Positions 19,701 to 28,067 of a stretch of 64,000 bases of DNA are shown here, one piece after another (position 1 is the first letter of the stretch; each line of letters opens with the position of its first letter). The stretch comes from Bacillus xiamenensis. GTDB taxonomy: Bacteria > Bacillota > Bacilli > Bacillales > Bacillaceae. The stretch is from positions 1 through 64,000 of the forward strand of contig NZ_AMSH01000003.1 of NCBI RefSeq assembly GCF_000300535.1, read 5' to 3'. The notes under the pieces were generated by a model. That model did no database searches. It saw only the letters and a program-made list of their open reading frames with translations, and was not told the DNA's origin. The translations under genes and the position numbers were made by a program.

Positions 19701-20135
19701 TCATATCACCATCATATGCGCAGGGAGGTCCAATTGTGAGTTTGGCGGATTTTCGTCGTCGTTACTAAATAACTCTCGAATATGCTTCACTCGCGCAATG
19801 CCATTCATTCCACACGTAGAGCCAATTTGATAGATAGAGGAGGAAGACACCCCTTCTACATGTATTGACGATACTTTAATGAGAGGCTTTTCATGATAAA
19901 AGGCCGTTCTAACCGATCTTTCTGGTAGCATCAATGGTATTGGCTCAAAATACACTTCAAATTCTTTTGCATCCAAGTTTTCTGCTTCATTGCCATAAAA
20001 CAAACTAATCGTTCGTTGAACAGCTAATACCTTAACGTTTGGGCATAGCGCCTGTGTATCACCAATTTGAACAACACTCGAAATCCCGACAGAATTCACC
20101 TTCGTGAACTTTACTTGAGATGTTCGTTTAATCAT
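19701..20135 (-). CDS. gerPE: Spore germination protein GerPE
   Basis: 144 residues, a little longer than I recall for B. subtilis GerPE (about 130). It contains two short repeats of the GerP type: GISSVVQIGDTQALCP near residue 17 and GVSSSSIYQIGST near 94. It acts with the other GerP products in spore coat permeability. Its ATG shares one base with the gerPD stop (TAATG), so translation is coupled. Confidence 0.85.
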   Translation of the reverse strand: MIKRTSQVKFTKVNSVGISSVVQIGDTQALCPNVKVLAVQRTISLFYGNEAENLDAKEFEVYFEPIPLMLPERSVRTAFYHEKPLIKVSSIHVEGVSSSSIYQIGSTCGMNGIARVKHIRELFSNDDENPPNSQLDLPAHMMVI

Positions 20136-20311
20136 TATCGAGGTGCTAGAGGAACAAACGGGCCAATAATCAGTGATTCTGGCGGTGTATCGAAAATCGA
20201 TGACAATTGTACGTGGTCTGTATCCCCAATAATGAATAGGGAAGAGGACGATACCCCGACTACTTTAATACTTCCGGTTTCGATGTTGCGGTTGACGACT
20301 GTGAAATTCAT
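20135..20311 (-). CDS. gerPD: Spore germination protein GerPD
   Basis: 58 codons read directly: begins MNFTVVNRNIETGSIKVVG, contains SSSSLFIIGDTDHVQL and ends PFVPLAPR. This agrees in length and motif with GerPD. The ATG overlaps the gerPC stop (ATGA) and the TAA overlaps the gerPE start, so it is embedded between two coupled genes. Confidence 0.9.
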   Translation of the reverse strand: MNFTVVNRNIETGSIKVVGVSSSSLFIIGDTDHVQLSSIFDTPPESLIIGPFVPLAPR

Positions 20312-20922
20312 CCGTTTTCCTCTCCTTTCGTTTCACTTGGAATATGGGCTAAAAAGTGCTCAATCGCCCGTTTTACATCATGCTTCACATATTCAGCAAT
20401 TTGCTCTGATCGCTGCAAAGGGGTCATATCTTCCCGGTGTGGCAGCTGTCCCGCATAGTATTTGATTCTGCTGTCTATTTGCTTTCGAATGTCTTCAATG
20501 ATATGGTGCTTGTTGCTTTCATCAAGCGAGCCTTCATATCGCTGCTCGAGTTCTTCAAGAAGTTCTGGCGCTTCTTCATTTAAGAAGGCATCGACAAGCT
20601 GGCGTGTTTGATTGAAAAATTGATCAGCCATTTCTTGCTGCATCATTCCAATTCCCGGGGTTGTTGTTTGGCCCACTTCAAAATTTTGAACACTGTTTGG
20701 ATCAGATGGATTGAGGCCGATATTTAATGTGCCTTCCAGCCGCTCGATTTTCAGTTGATCAAATTGATAATCAATCCGTTCAATCGTTGTTGTCGGTTTA
20801 TCTTTGATCAGTTGCATTTCCTGCTGAAGCTCGTTAAGCCTTTTTTCAAGCATCATGATTTGTTGTGTTTGCTTTTGAATGATGCCATACATTTGTGAAG
20901 CGTTATTTTGATAGTCATACAT
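20308..20922 (-). CDS. gerPC: Spore germination protein GerPC
   Basis: 204 residues starting MYDYQNNASQMYGIIQ. An N-terminal coiled coil (LEKRLNELQQEMQL, about 28-41) is followed by a helical C-terminal part. A 31-residue upstream extension is open, but GGAGGT lies 8 bases before the ATG at 20922 and only 2 bases before the ATG two codons earlier, which fixes the start. GerPC is needed with GerPA, B, D, E and F for rapid germinant access. Confidence 0.9.
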   Translation of the reverse strand: MYDYQNNASQMYGIIQKQTQQIMMLEKRLNELQQEMQLIKDKPTTTIERIDYQFDQLKIERLEGTLNIGLNPSDPNSVQNFEVGQTTTPGIGMMQQEMADQFFNQTRQLVDAFLNEEAPELLEELEQRYEGSLDESNKHHIIEDIRKQIDSRIKYYAGQLPHREDMTPLQRSEQIAEYVKHDVKRAIEHFLAHIPSETKGEENG

Positions 20923-20953
20923 ATGCATACACCTCCGGGGATTGCAGATGAAC

Positions 20954-21187
20954 TTAAGATGTTGGTGACTGAAGCGGTACAAACGGTGCTGTGCTTGCGC
21001 CTTGAGATTCTTCAATTCCTTGTGTGCCTGCTGCAGCAGGTGCTGCTTCTACGTAGCTGCCGGTGTTATACAGGTTGGAGAGTGCCTTGATTGATCCAGC
21101 ACTTCCAATTTGCAGAACAGATGAGTTACTCACAGACTCCACACGTAAGTAATTAATTTGTATCGCTTGATTAATATAGAAGTTCAA
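20954..21187 (-). CDS. gerPB: Spore germination protein GerPB
   Basis: 77 residues, the length known for GerPB. It has the GerP-type VSNSSVLQIGSAGS motif, an Ala/Gly-rich middle and PFVPL near the end, which it shares with GerPD. It lies 14 bases after gerPA and 31 bases before gerPC. Confidence 0.9.
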   Translation of the reverse strand: MNFYINQAIQINYLRVESVSNSSVLQIGSAGSIKALSNLYNTGSYVEAAPAAAGTQGIEESQGASTAPFVPLQSPTS

Positions 21188-21201
21188 CGGATTCTCACTC
21201 C

Positions 21202-21423
21202 TTACAAGTTACCAACAAGCGGTTGATCAATGACATCACTATCATACGTATTTGTCACACTTTTATAGTTGCTAATACGTAATTGATCACCAGTGTTAAA
21301 ACTGCCTGCGCCAGCAAAGGTTTTAACCTGACTATTTGGAGAAATGGTGATGCAGTCTCCAACATGAACGACTCCGCTCGTTCCGACGGCATTTACTTTA
21401 AAGGCTCCAACAATAGCCGGCAT
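21202..21423 (-). CDS. gerPA: Spore germination protein GerPA
   Basis: 73 residues starting [17 protein letters not shown], with [13 protein letters not shown] and NTGDQLRIS. First gene of the gerP operon. The upstream ATG at 21435 abuts AAAGG and cannot be the start; ATG 21423 gives the usual length. A SigK-like promoter lies about 55 bases upstream. Confidence 0.9.
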   Translation of the reverse strand: MPAIVGAFKVNAVGTSGVVHVGDCITISPNSQVKTFAGAGSFNTGDQLRISNYKSVTNTYDSDVIDQPLVGNL

Positions 21424-21477
21424 AGCGGTGCACATCCTTTATAGAAATAGGGCACTTCGTTTTTGGGCGTTTCACCA

Positions 21478-21505
21478 TAGCTTATGATGGGTCTTTTAAT
21501 GTGTG
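21478..21505 (-). promoter_or_regulatory. SigK-like promoter of the gerP operon
   Basis: On the minus strand CACA, a 15-base spacer and CATAAGCTA fit mACm / CATAnnnTA. gerP is known to be SigK-dependent in B. subtilis. Confidence 0.6.
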
Positions 21506-21550
21506 ATTGTCTTTTTGAAGACTATTGATAAGAGGAATGAAGTGTATGGT

Positions 21551-21712
21551 TTAGCCTTTATTCGAGCATTCTTTAGAGGTGTATTTGATGCCTTTATTTA
21601 ATAGTGTGTCAAGTTCTTGACTGCACCTGATGGTTTCTTCTGCATTCATACCGAATTTTTTCGCAGTCTCAATTAAATGTAATCTTTTCTGTTCAATTTC
21701 ATAATTGATCAT
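21551..21712 (-). CDS. yisI: Spo0E-like regulatory protein (YisI-type)
   Basis: 53 codons: begins MINYEIEQKRLHLIETAKKF and contains the family signature SQELDTLLNKG at residues 31-41. Spo0E, YisI and YnzD are small helical-hairpin phosphatases that dephosphorylate Spo0A~P and delay sporulation; SQELD is the catalytic signature. The position upstream of gerPA matches B. subtilis yisI. The ribosome binding site is weak (GAG only), which lowers certainty about expression rather than identity. Confidence 0.8.
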   Translation of the reverse strand: MINYEIEQKRLHLIETAKKFGMNAEETIRCSQELDTLLNKGIKYTSKECSNKG

Positions 21713-21834
21713 AACGGACGCCAACTCTCACATTTTTTATCAAATAGAAGGATATGGTTATTATACCCTATTTTTCTATAAAAAAAGCTGTTTCGTCAAT
21801 ATGAGAAGTAAAGTGACAAAATTCGAAAGCACCT

Positions 21835-22929
21835 TTACATGCGAGATGTCTCTTTTTTCATCTCAGCTTGTAAATAACGTCGTCTTTTGTTGATATACTG
21901 CCGGATTAATTCTCGCTCTGAATGCAGCATGTCTTTTCGATCTTTCGTATATGGATCATCCCCGATTCGCTTTTCAATAGCTGCATGCCATTTCTCAATG
22001 ACGGGACAGAGGCGGTTTTCTAAAAAGTGTGTATCCAGTACGTGCTGAAAAAGAGCATAATAGGTTCTTTTAAACGAAGGAATATCTAGCAATCTAGCGG
22101 TTAATGTATTAAAGCCGCTAATGGGGATATAATCAAACGCCATTTCTTCTCCGTGAATATCACGACCCCATGTCGCATCATAATCCCAAGGGAGCACTTG
22201 ACATCGCCCCTCGTCATTCACATAAAGAGCATAGTTATGAACAAATCCATCAAAGTTCTGGGTGCACACCACACCAATGAGCCAACGGAAATATTGTGTC
22301 ACATCAAGGTACTGCTCAATTTTTTCTGCAAATGTGTCGTCTTTTGCTGTGTTCAGAAAGTAAATAAACTCGTTCAGCTCTTTGTCGTGTTGAGGTGTTC
22401 CCGTTTTTTTCTCGTATCCGAGAAGAAGATGTTTTTTTGGCTTTTTATCAAACGAACTCAAAAGAGAGAAATTGGCGTCATCATCTACTGCATAATAAAT
22501 ACCGCCTCCATGTAATTGTCGTTTTTGGAGGAATCGTTCATCCACGGATTCTATTTTTAAATAAATGCCTTCTTTTCTTCCATTGATGGTTAGAAACACA
22601 TGAGAAGCGGCAGGGCTTAACACCCCCAATTGTTCGAAGAAATAAAAAGACAGCCTGTTTCGGATAAGAGAAGGATCATTGTACTCTGCATTTAAGTGAA
22701 AAAGGGACTCGCCTTGTCTTTGCTTTGGTTTCCTATATTCAATTTGATAGGACTTTTTCTTGAGCTTTCGAATGTGTGATCCGCGGTATGAGGCATAAAT
22801 ATGTGACTTCGTTTGACCGGTTTTGAGAATGCCCTCAACGGGCTCATCGTTCCATACGTCCTTTTTTAATTCCATGAGATCCTTTGGATGAATCCAGATA
22901 TCCAGTTGTTTTAAAGGTTCTGTGTCCAT
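21835..22929 (-). CDS. yisJ: CotH-family spore coat protein kinase (YisJ)
   Basis: 364 residues. CotH kinase signatures are visible: GGIYYAVDDDANFS in the first half, NFDGFVHNYALY, and PWDYDATWG, which carries the metal-binding aspartates. CotH is an atypical protein kinase that phosphorylates serines of CotB and CotG in the B. subtilis coat. GGAGG lies 10 bases before the ATG. The gene is divergent from a CotG-like gene 200 bases away, so the substrate is probably encoded next door. Position between the gerP region and yisK agrees with B. subtilis yisJ. Confidence 0.85.
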   Translation of the reverse strand: MDTEPLKQLDIWIHPKDLMELKKDVWNDEPVEGILKTGQTKSHIYASYRGSHIRKLKKKSYQIEYRKPKQRQGESLFHLNAEYNDPSLIRNRLSFYFFEQLGVLSPAASHVFLTINGRKEGIYLKIESVDERFLQKRQLHGGGIYYAVDDDANFSLLSSFDKKPKKHLLLGYEKKTGTPQHDKELNEFIYFLNTAKDDTFAEKIEQYLDVTQYFRWLIGVVCTQNFDGFVHNYALYVNDEGRCQVLPWDYDATWGRDIHGEEMAFDYIPISGFNTLTARLLDIPSFKRTYYALFQHVLDTHFLENRLCPVIEKWHAAIEKRIGDDPYTKDRKDMLHSERELIRQYINKRRRYLQAEMKKETSRM

Positions 22930-23131
22930 GTGTCATCACCCTCCTATATCTGCTTCACTATATGAAAATGAAGGAATGTCCTGTACCTGCTGATAGGTAT
23001 TCATGGAGTTTTCTAAGAAAGAGGCATTCGCCAAGAACACTTGTCTATCGACTCTCGTAACATAAAGCAGAGAAGATAAACAGCTTTGTCTGTTTGTTTT
23101 GTCAGAGCACAGATTGGGAGGGGAATTGTTC

Positions 23132-23662
23132 GTGAGTACATTTGATCATTCTCATATTGAACATGCAGTTGATTCACTTCGAAGTGAGGGGCGTGATCAT
23201 CACTTAGATCGTGAACCAGAATCGAGACATTCGCATAAATCATCTCGTTCTCGTCAATCAAGACGCCGTCACTGGTTCTTTGGTGGAGGCGGCTGCCGTA
23301 AGTCATACCGCAGCAAAAAGAGTCACAAAAGCTATCGCTCTAAAAAAAGCCGCTGTTCCAAGAAAAGCGTGAAGAGTGAAAAACCATGCAAAAGTAAAAA
23401 ATCGTATAAAAGTAAAAAATCATGCAAAAGCAAAAAAAGTGAACCGAAAAAATCATGCCGCAGCAAACACAAATCTCATCATAAGAAAAGCTGCCGCAAG
23501 TCACATCGCAGTCATCGATCAAAACGATCTCATCACCACAAACGTAGTCATTCTTGCCGAAGATGCGGAAAGAAAAAACATCATTCTCGCAGTCGAGGTC
23601 GAGGGCATGTCGATCGTAAATGGGATCAAGGAAATATGTGGGAATATCGACGCTACCGCTAA
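23132..23662 (+). CDS. CotG-like modular spore coat protein
   Basis: 176 residues. A short acidic and His-rich head (VSTFDHSHIEH onward) is followed by about 100 residues of Lys/Ser/Arg/His/Cys repeats of the type SKKSYRSKKS and CKSKKS, then an HKRSH/CRRCGKKKHH region and a divergent tail. This low-complexity, very basic make-up defines CotG-like coat proteins, which CotH phosphorylates on serines. The GTG start has GGGAGGGG 7 bases upstream; an earlier TTG start is unlikely. The A-rich repeats could slip, so allele length may vary between strains. Terminator follows. Confidence 0.8.
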   Translation: MSTFDHSHIEHAVDSLRSEGRDHHLDREPESRHSHKSSRSRQSRRRHWFFGGGGCRKSYRSKKSHKSYRSKKSRCSKKSVKSEKPCKSKKSYKSKKSCKSKKSEPKKSCRSKHKSHHKKSCRKSHRSHRSKRSHHHKRSHSCRRCGKKKHHSRSRGRGHVDRKWDQGNMWEYRRYR

Positions 23663-23682
23663 ATATCAGATTTTCATTTTTG

Positions 23683-23724
23683 AAACCCTTTTTAAAAGAG
23701 AGTATGATAAAAAAGGGTTTTTTT
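23683..23724 (+). terminator. Terminator after the CotG-like gene
   Basis: AAACCCTTTTT and AAAAAAGGGTTT pair around a 15-base loop, followed by a T-run. Confidence 0.8.
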
Positions 23725-23787
23725 ATTTCATAGAGAAATAAAATGAGACATCATCACTAAGTGAAATGAAGATTGTGAGGGGAAGAC

Positions 23788-24693
23788 ATGAAGTTTTTTA
23801 CAGGTGAGATACATGATAGGATGTTTATTGGGATCGTCATTGATGATGAATGGGTAATGGACATCAAAAAGGCTGAAGTCAAGTTATTTGAGCTTGAGAC
23901 ACTACCCAACTCTTTATCTGAATGCATCAACATGGGGGACAAGTTTGTGGATCACGTCAGCCAGCTTCTTGATTGGGCTGAGAAAAAAGAAGAAGACCGC
24001 GGCTCTTATGTCTATCCGCTTTCAGACGTGAAACTCCATGCACCGATTCCAAAGCCATCTAAAAACATCATGTGTGTCGGGAAGAACTATCAAGATCATG
24101 TTATGGAGATGGGAAGTGCGGCAGATATTCCTACAGACGTGATGATCTTTACTAAAGCACCTACCTCTGTTGTTGGACATGAAGCGGACATCCTTCTTCA
24201 TGAAGATGTGACTAGTGAATTGGATTACGAAGGGGAGCTTGCCATCGTCATGGGTAAATCAGGAAAGAATATTGCACCTGAAGAAGTCCGTGACTATATT
24301 TTCGGTTACACCATTTTAAATGATGTGACGGCCAGAGATTTGCAGAAAAAGCACAAACAATTTTTCATAGGAAAAAGTTTAGATACATCTTGTCCGATGG
24401 GACCTTACATTGTCCACAAGTCAGTGATCGAGGATCATGGCGCGCTTCATGTGGAAACAAAGGTAAACGGAGAGGTTCGTCAGTCTGCCAGTACGGAATT
24501 AATGATCTTCCCGGTGGAGGACATTGTCTCTACTCTTTCAAAAGGGATGACGCTGGAAGCAGGTGACATCATTGCAACGGGTACACCTTCTGGCGTTGGA
24601 AAAGGATTTGAGCCGCCAAAGTTTTTGGCTTCAGGAGATCATATTGAAGTAACGATTGAACCGATTGGGACGTTATCGAACCGCGTCAAATAA
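23788..24693 (+). CDS. yisK: YisK, FAH-family oxaloacetate decarboxylase
   Basis: 301 residues. An N-terminal lobe (1-85) precedes a fumarylacetoacetate-hydrolase fold with CVGKNYQDHVMEMG, the metal-ligand stretch LDYEGELAIVMGKSG (about 150) and GTPSGVGKGFEPP near 270. B. subtilis YisK decarboxylates oxaloacetate and localises with the cell-elongation protein Mbl. GTGAGGGG precedes the ATG. It is separate from the coat genes (terminator upstream) and 92 bases before yisL. Confidence 0.88.
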   Translation: MKFFTGEIHDRMFIGIVIDDEWVMDIKKAEVKLFELETLPNSLSECINMGDKFVDHVSQLLDWAEKKEEDRGSYVYPLSDVKLHAPIPKPSKNIMCVGKNYQDHVMEMGSAADIPTDVMIFTKAPTSVVGHEADILLHEDVTSELDYEGELAIVMGKSGKNIAPEEVRDYIFGYTILNDVTARDLQKKHKQFFIGKSLDTSCPMGPYIVHKSVIEDHGALHVETKVNGEVRQSASTELMIFPVEDIVSTLSKGMTLEAGDIIATGTPSGVGKGFEPPKFLASGDHIEVTIEPIGTLSNRVK

Positions 24694-24785
24694 AGCGCAT
24701 GCTGACATAGGATTGTCATTTTGTGTTCGACTTATTTCGTGGTACGATGAGAAGGTACTTGTTCTGATAAAGGGGGAAACAACAA

Positions 24786-25154
24786 ATGGGAACACATTTA
24801 CATATTACAGCATGGGTGCTAGGTATTATTTTATTCTTTGTCGCCTTTGCATTAGCAGGTAAAAACGACAAAGGGGCTAAAATTGTCCACATGATCGTAC
24901 GACTCTTTTACTTGCTCATTATCGCAACAGGCGTAGAGCTATATGTTCGCACAGGAATGAAAATTCCAGGTTTCGGGGGCGAGTATATTGGTAAAATGAT
25001 ATTTGGGCTCCTTGTGATCGGTTTAATGGAAATGGTCCTTGTACGCAAGAAAAAAGGAAAATCGGTGACAGGTGTGTTGATTGGGTTTATTGTGGCTGCG
25101 ATTGTCACGATACTGCTAGGCTTGCGTCTACCGATCGGTTTTCATATCTTCTAA
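24786..25154 (+). CDS. yisL: YisL, UPF0344/DUF1516 membrane protein
   Basis: 122 residues with four predicted membrane helices and the start MGTHLHITAWVLGII typical of the UPF0344 family. It has no catalytic motif. AAAGGGGG stands 9 bases before the ATG. The position after yisK is the same as in B. subtilis. Its natural terminator appears to have been split or duplicated by the element at 25166-25392. Confidence 0.85.
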   Translation: MGTHLHITAWVLGIILFFVAFALAGKNDKGAKIVHMIVRLFYLLIIATGVELYVRTGMKIPGFGGEYIGKMIFGLLVIGLMEMVLVRKKKGKSVTGVLIGFIVAAIVTILLGLRLPIGFHIF

Positions 25155-25165
25155 GATAAAAAGGA

Positions 25166-25392
25166 CATTGCTTATACAAAGCAGTGCCTCAGATTGTTGA
25201 CAAAGGGCTAAAATGAACTTTATTTTAGCCCTTTGTCTTCCTTTTCAGCGTGAACTGAAAACCTTTGCAGTCTAGGAAGGACGAGTACCGGAGCGGAGCG
25301 AATTTGACATTCGTGAGCACCGGCACGCAGGACTGACAAAGAATGCGAGGGTTTGTCTACACGCTGGGGCATTGCTTATACAAAGCAGTGCC
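25166..25392. repeat. Interspersed-repeat-like element flanked by a 23-bp direct duplication
   Basis: Two identical 23-base copies (25166-25188 and 25370-25392), each able to fold as GCTT/AAGC hairpins, flank a 181-base non-coding insert. Only the right copy has the T-run of a terminator. The insert holds a perfect 16-base hairpin at 25199-25237 (arms beginning GACAAAGGGC and ending GCCCTTTGTC), the inverted ends CAGCGTG and CACGCTG, and the motif GTACCGGAGCGGAGCGAA with a degenerate echo GTGAGCACCGG. I believe similar GC-rich motifs recur between genes in this species group, but this could not be checked here. Confidence 0.6.
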
Positions 25393-25396
25393 TTTT

Positions 25397-25924
25397 TTAT
25401 GTGACATCAAACGAAGAAATGAGCCGGTGTCCGTCAGAAGTCGTCCATTCAAACTGAATTTGGCTTGCGGTGGAATGATGGTGACATTGAAGGGCAAGTG
25501 ATTGTGTATCTCTCGAAAATTGGAAAAAAGAGACGGCATGAAAAGGATAAAAGGATGAAAAGACACAATCGTAGACGGAGAACCCAAGCTGCTCTATATC
25601 GTCTATGATTTGGTAAAAAGCGTTTTCTGGTACGAACATAAGCAAGTCAAGCCAGCCTTTGGAAAGAGACGCTTTATATTGAATCGCTTCACCGCCTTTT
25701 ATCTCCATCAGCTGTCCATTTTCAAGAAGAATCATGGACCCGAGCCATTCTCCTTTTGTCCATCGGTCATTTTCTTTCAAACAGATCATAGAGCTTTGAA
25801 GACTTTCTGGCAGCATGATGTCCCCTTCTTCATCTTCAATGAGACAATGACCGTTTTCAATCAGTAAATACCCGTTACACCATTTTTGTCTATGATGCTG
25901 AAGATATTTCAATCGTTTCTCCAA
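25397..25924 (-). CDS. yisN: YisN-like DUF2777 protein
   Basis: 175 residues, soluble, with no signal or membrane segment. Its visible repeats (LLIENGHCLIEDEEGDIML and ILLENGQLMEIKGG) suggest beta-rich tandem modules. The place just before asnO matches B. subtilis yisN, which I recall as DUF2777 with no known function. No ATG is available: the frame opens at a TTG without a ribosome binding site, while AAAGGAG lies 9 bases before the TTG at 25924, so that is taken as the start. The wprA gene found beside yisN in B. subtilis is absent. Confidence 0.65.
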   Translation of the reverse strand: MEKRLKYLQHHRQKWCNGYLLIENGHCLIEDEEGDIMLPESLQSSMICLKENDRWTKGEWLGSMILLENGQLMEIKGGEAIQYKASLSKGWLDLLMFVPENAFYQIIDDIEQLGFSVYDCVFSSFYPFHAVSFFQFSRDTQSLALQCHHHSTASQIQFEWTTSDGHRLISSFDVT

Positions 25925-26078
25925 TGGCAAAAGCTCCTTTCCTCTTTCTTTTCTTACCAAATGATGCTTGTCCTATACATGCGGAAAAAAGGACAAATCA
26001 ACTATCAAGGAGACGATGCATAAACTAAGAAAGGCTGAATGAGAACACTTGATGAAAAACGGATGGGAGCTGATGATG

Positions 26079-27920
26079 ATGTGTGGAATAACAGGCTGGG
26101 CAGACTTTAAAAAGCAGCTCATCCAACAGGATCATGTAATCAATCAAATGACAGATACATTATCTAAAAGAGGGCCAGATGATACAAATACGTGGAAAAG
26201 TGAGCATGTTCTTTTTGGGCATAAACGGTTAGCCGTTGTCGATGTAGAAGGCGGAAAGCAGCCAATGACATATACTCATCAAAATCATGCTTATACGGTT
26301 GTATACAATGGAGAGCTCTATAACACGGAGGATATAAGAAAAGAATTATTAAAAAGGGGGCATCGCTTCCTTGGACATTCTGATACAGAAGTTCTTCTTC
26401 ACGCGTATACAGAATGGAAGGAAGAGTGTGTGACCCATTTTAATGGCATCTTTGCATTTGTCATCTGGGATAGTGAGCGTGAACTATTATTTGCAGGGAG
26501 AGACCGGCTCGGCGTCAAGCCATTTTTCTATACAGAACGTCATCATTCCTTTTTATTTGGTTCAGAGATCAAAGCACTGCTTGCTCACCCTGATATGAAA
26601 GCAAAAGTCGATCATGAGGGGTTATCGGAAATCTTTGGCTTAGGGCCGTCTAGAACACCAGGGCAAGGTGTTTTTAAAGGTGTGAAAGAGCTGAGACCTG
26701 CCCATGCCCTCACCTTTTCAAAAAATGGTCTGCGTGTGTGGAGGTACTGGAATGTCAAAAGCAAGCAGCATACTGACTCGCTTGATGACACTGCTCAGCA
26801 CGTGAAGGAACTCTTTACAGATGCTGTCACAAGACAGCTTGTCTCAGACGTGCCAGTTTGTACGTTTTTATCTGGGGGCGTCGATTCTAGTGCCATTACG
26901 GCCATTGCCGCTAAGCACTTTGAGAAAATAGGGAAAGCACCGCTTCATACGTATTCCATTGACTACGAAGGAAATGATCAATTCTTTGAGGCGAGTCAAT
27001 TCCAGCCGAATGCTGACGGGCCATGGATTGATCGAATGACCAAAGCGTTTCAAACGAATCATCACAGCTGTATCATTGGTCAAAAAGAGCTGGCTTTTTA
27101 TTTGAAAGAAGCGGTTGAAGTGCGAGATTTACCGGGCATGGCAGATATTGATTCGTCGTTACTTTGGTTCTGCCGAGAAATAAAAAAGGATTTCGTTGTC
27201 GGTTTATCAGGTGAATGTGCGGATGAGATTTTTGGAGGCTATCCATGGTTTCACATGGCAAGCGAAACGAATGGATTTCCGTGGATGAGATCAACTGAAG
27301 CCCGCATTCAGCTTCTTCAAGACTCATGGCAAAAGAAATTATCACTGAAGGAATATGCACAGAGTAAATATGAAGAAACCGTGGCAGAAACACCTCTTTT
27401 AGACGGGGAAACAGGAGTAGATAAAGCCCGGAGAGAACTTTTTTACTTAAATATGATTTGGTTTATGACAACGCTGCTTGATCGAAAAGATCGCATGAGC
27501 ATGGGCGCAAGCCTTGAGGTGCGTGTGCCATTTGCAGATCATCGACTCGTTGAGTATGTATGGAATATTCCTTGGGAAATGAAAATGCATGGAAATCGTG
27601 AAAAAGGGGTTTTGAGAAAAGCATTAGAGGGAATTTTACCGAGTGAAGTGCTTTATCGCAAGAAGAGCCCTTATCCGAAAACACATCATCCAGCGTATAC
27701 TCAGGCTGTAAAAGAGATGTTAACAGATTGCCTTGCGCAAAAGGATTCTGTGCTTCATGAATTTTTAAATCCACACCAATTGAAACAGCTGATTGAAACG
27801 GAAGGGGCTTCCTTTCAAGTTCCTTGGTATGGCCAGTTAATGAAAGGGCCTCAGCTCATCGCCCATCTGGCGCAGATTCATCATTGGTTTGAAACCTATC
27901 GCATTGATATAGAAGCGTAA
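26079..27920 (+). CDS. asnO: Asparagine synthetase AsnO (glutamine-hydrolysing)
   Basis: 613 residues. After the start, Cys2 of MCGITGW is the glutaminase nucleophile, which fixes ATG 26079 over the in-frame start 30 bases earlier. The N-terminal amidotransferase (1-210) is followed by the synthetase domain with the PP-loop SGGVDSS near 264. It makes asparagine from aspartate, ATP and glutamine. In B. subtilis AsnO is the sporulation-linked isoenzyme. It is monocistronic with a terminator after it. Confidence 0.92.
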   Translation: MCGITGWADFKKQLIQQDHVINQMTDTLSKRGPDDTNTWKSEHVLFGHKRLAVVDVEGGKQPMTYTHQNHAYTVVYNGELYNTEDIRKELLKRGHRFLGHSDTEVLLHAYTEWKEECVTHFNGIFAFVIWDSERELLFAGRDRLGVKPFFYTERHHSFLFGSEIKALLAHPDMKAKVDHEGLSEIFGLGPSRTPGQGVFKGVKELRPAHALTFSKNGLRVWRYWNVKSKQHTDSLDDTAQHVKELFTDAVTRQLVSDVPVCTFLSGGVDSSAITAIAAKHFEKIGKAPLHTYSIDYEGNDQFFEASQFQPNADGPWIDRMTKAFQTNHHSCIIGQKELAFYLKEAVEVRDLPGMADIDSSLLWFCREIKKDFVVGLSGECADEIFGGYPWFHMASETNGFPWMRSTEARIQLLQDSWQKKLSLKEYAQSKYEETVAETPLLDGETGVDKARRELFYLNMIWFMTTLLDRKDRMSMGASLEVRVPFADHRLVEYVWNIPWEMKMHGNREKGVLRKALEGILPSEVLYRKKSPYPKTHHPAYTQAVKEMLTDCLAQKDSVLHEFLNPHQLKQLIETEGASFQVPWYGQLMKGPQLIAHLAQIHHWFETYRIDIEA

Positions 27921-27925
27921 CAAAA

Positions 27926-27966
27926 GGTCGGCTTTCTTGCACTTGTTGAAAGAAAGTCGGCTTTTT
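27926..27966 (+). terminator. Terminator after asnO
   Basis: GTCGGCTTTCTT pairs with AAGAAAGTCGGC allowing two G-U pairs, followed by six Ts. Confidence 0.75.
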
Positions 27967-28003
27967 TGCTACATAACATGAGACTTTTAGAGCACATCAA
28001 AAG

Positions 28004-28031
28004 TTGATCTAATTCTTCTAATTTGTATAAT
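28004..28031 (+). promoter_or_regulatory. SigA-type promoter of the carotenoid operon
   Basis: TTGATC (28004-28009), a 16-base spacer and a consensus TATAAT (28026-28031), 37 bases before the first desaturase gene. Confidence 0.6.
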
Positions 28032-28067
28032 TAACTTAAAGTGAATTAATTTGGAGGAAATAGGATA

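Noticed and set aside
23013-23306. 97-codon minus-strand frame between and across the CotH/CotG gap
   Set aside because: It has no ribosome binding site, no family features and overlaps the start of the CotG-like gene; it is a shadow of the repeat-coding strand.
23290-23560. Short-period repeats that could suggest a CRISPR or satellite array
   Set aside because: The period is codon-based (AAA-AGC-type repeats of a Lys/Ser-rich protein), with no constant repeat-spacer layout.
25166-25188. Left hairpin copy as the yisL terminator
   Set aside because: It lacks a T-run; the right copy at 25370-25392 keeps it. It is better explained as part of the duplication.
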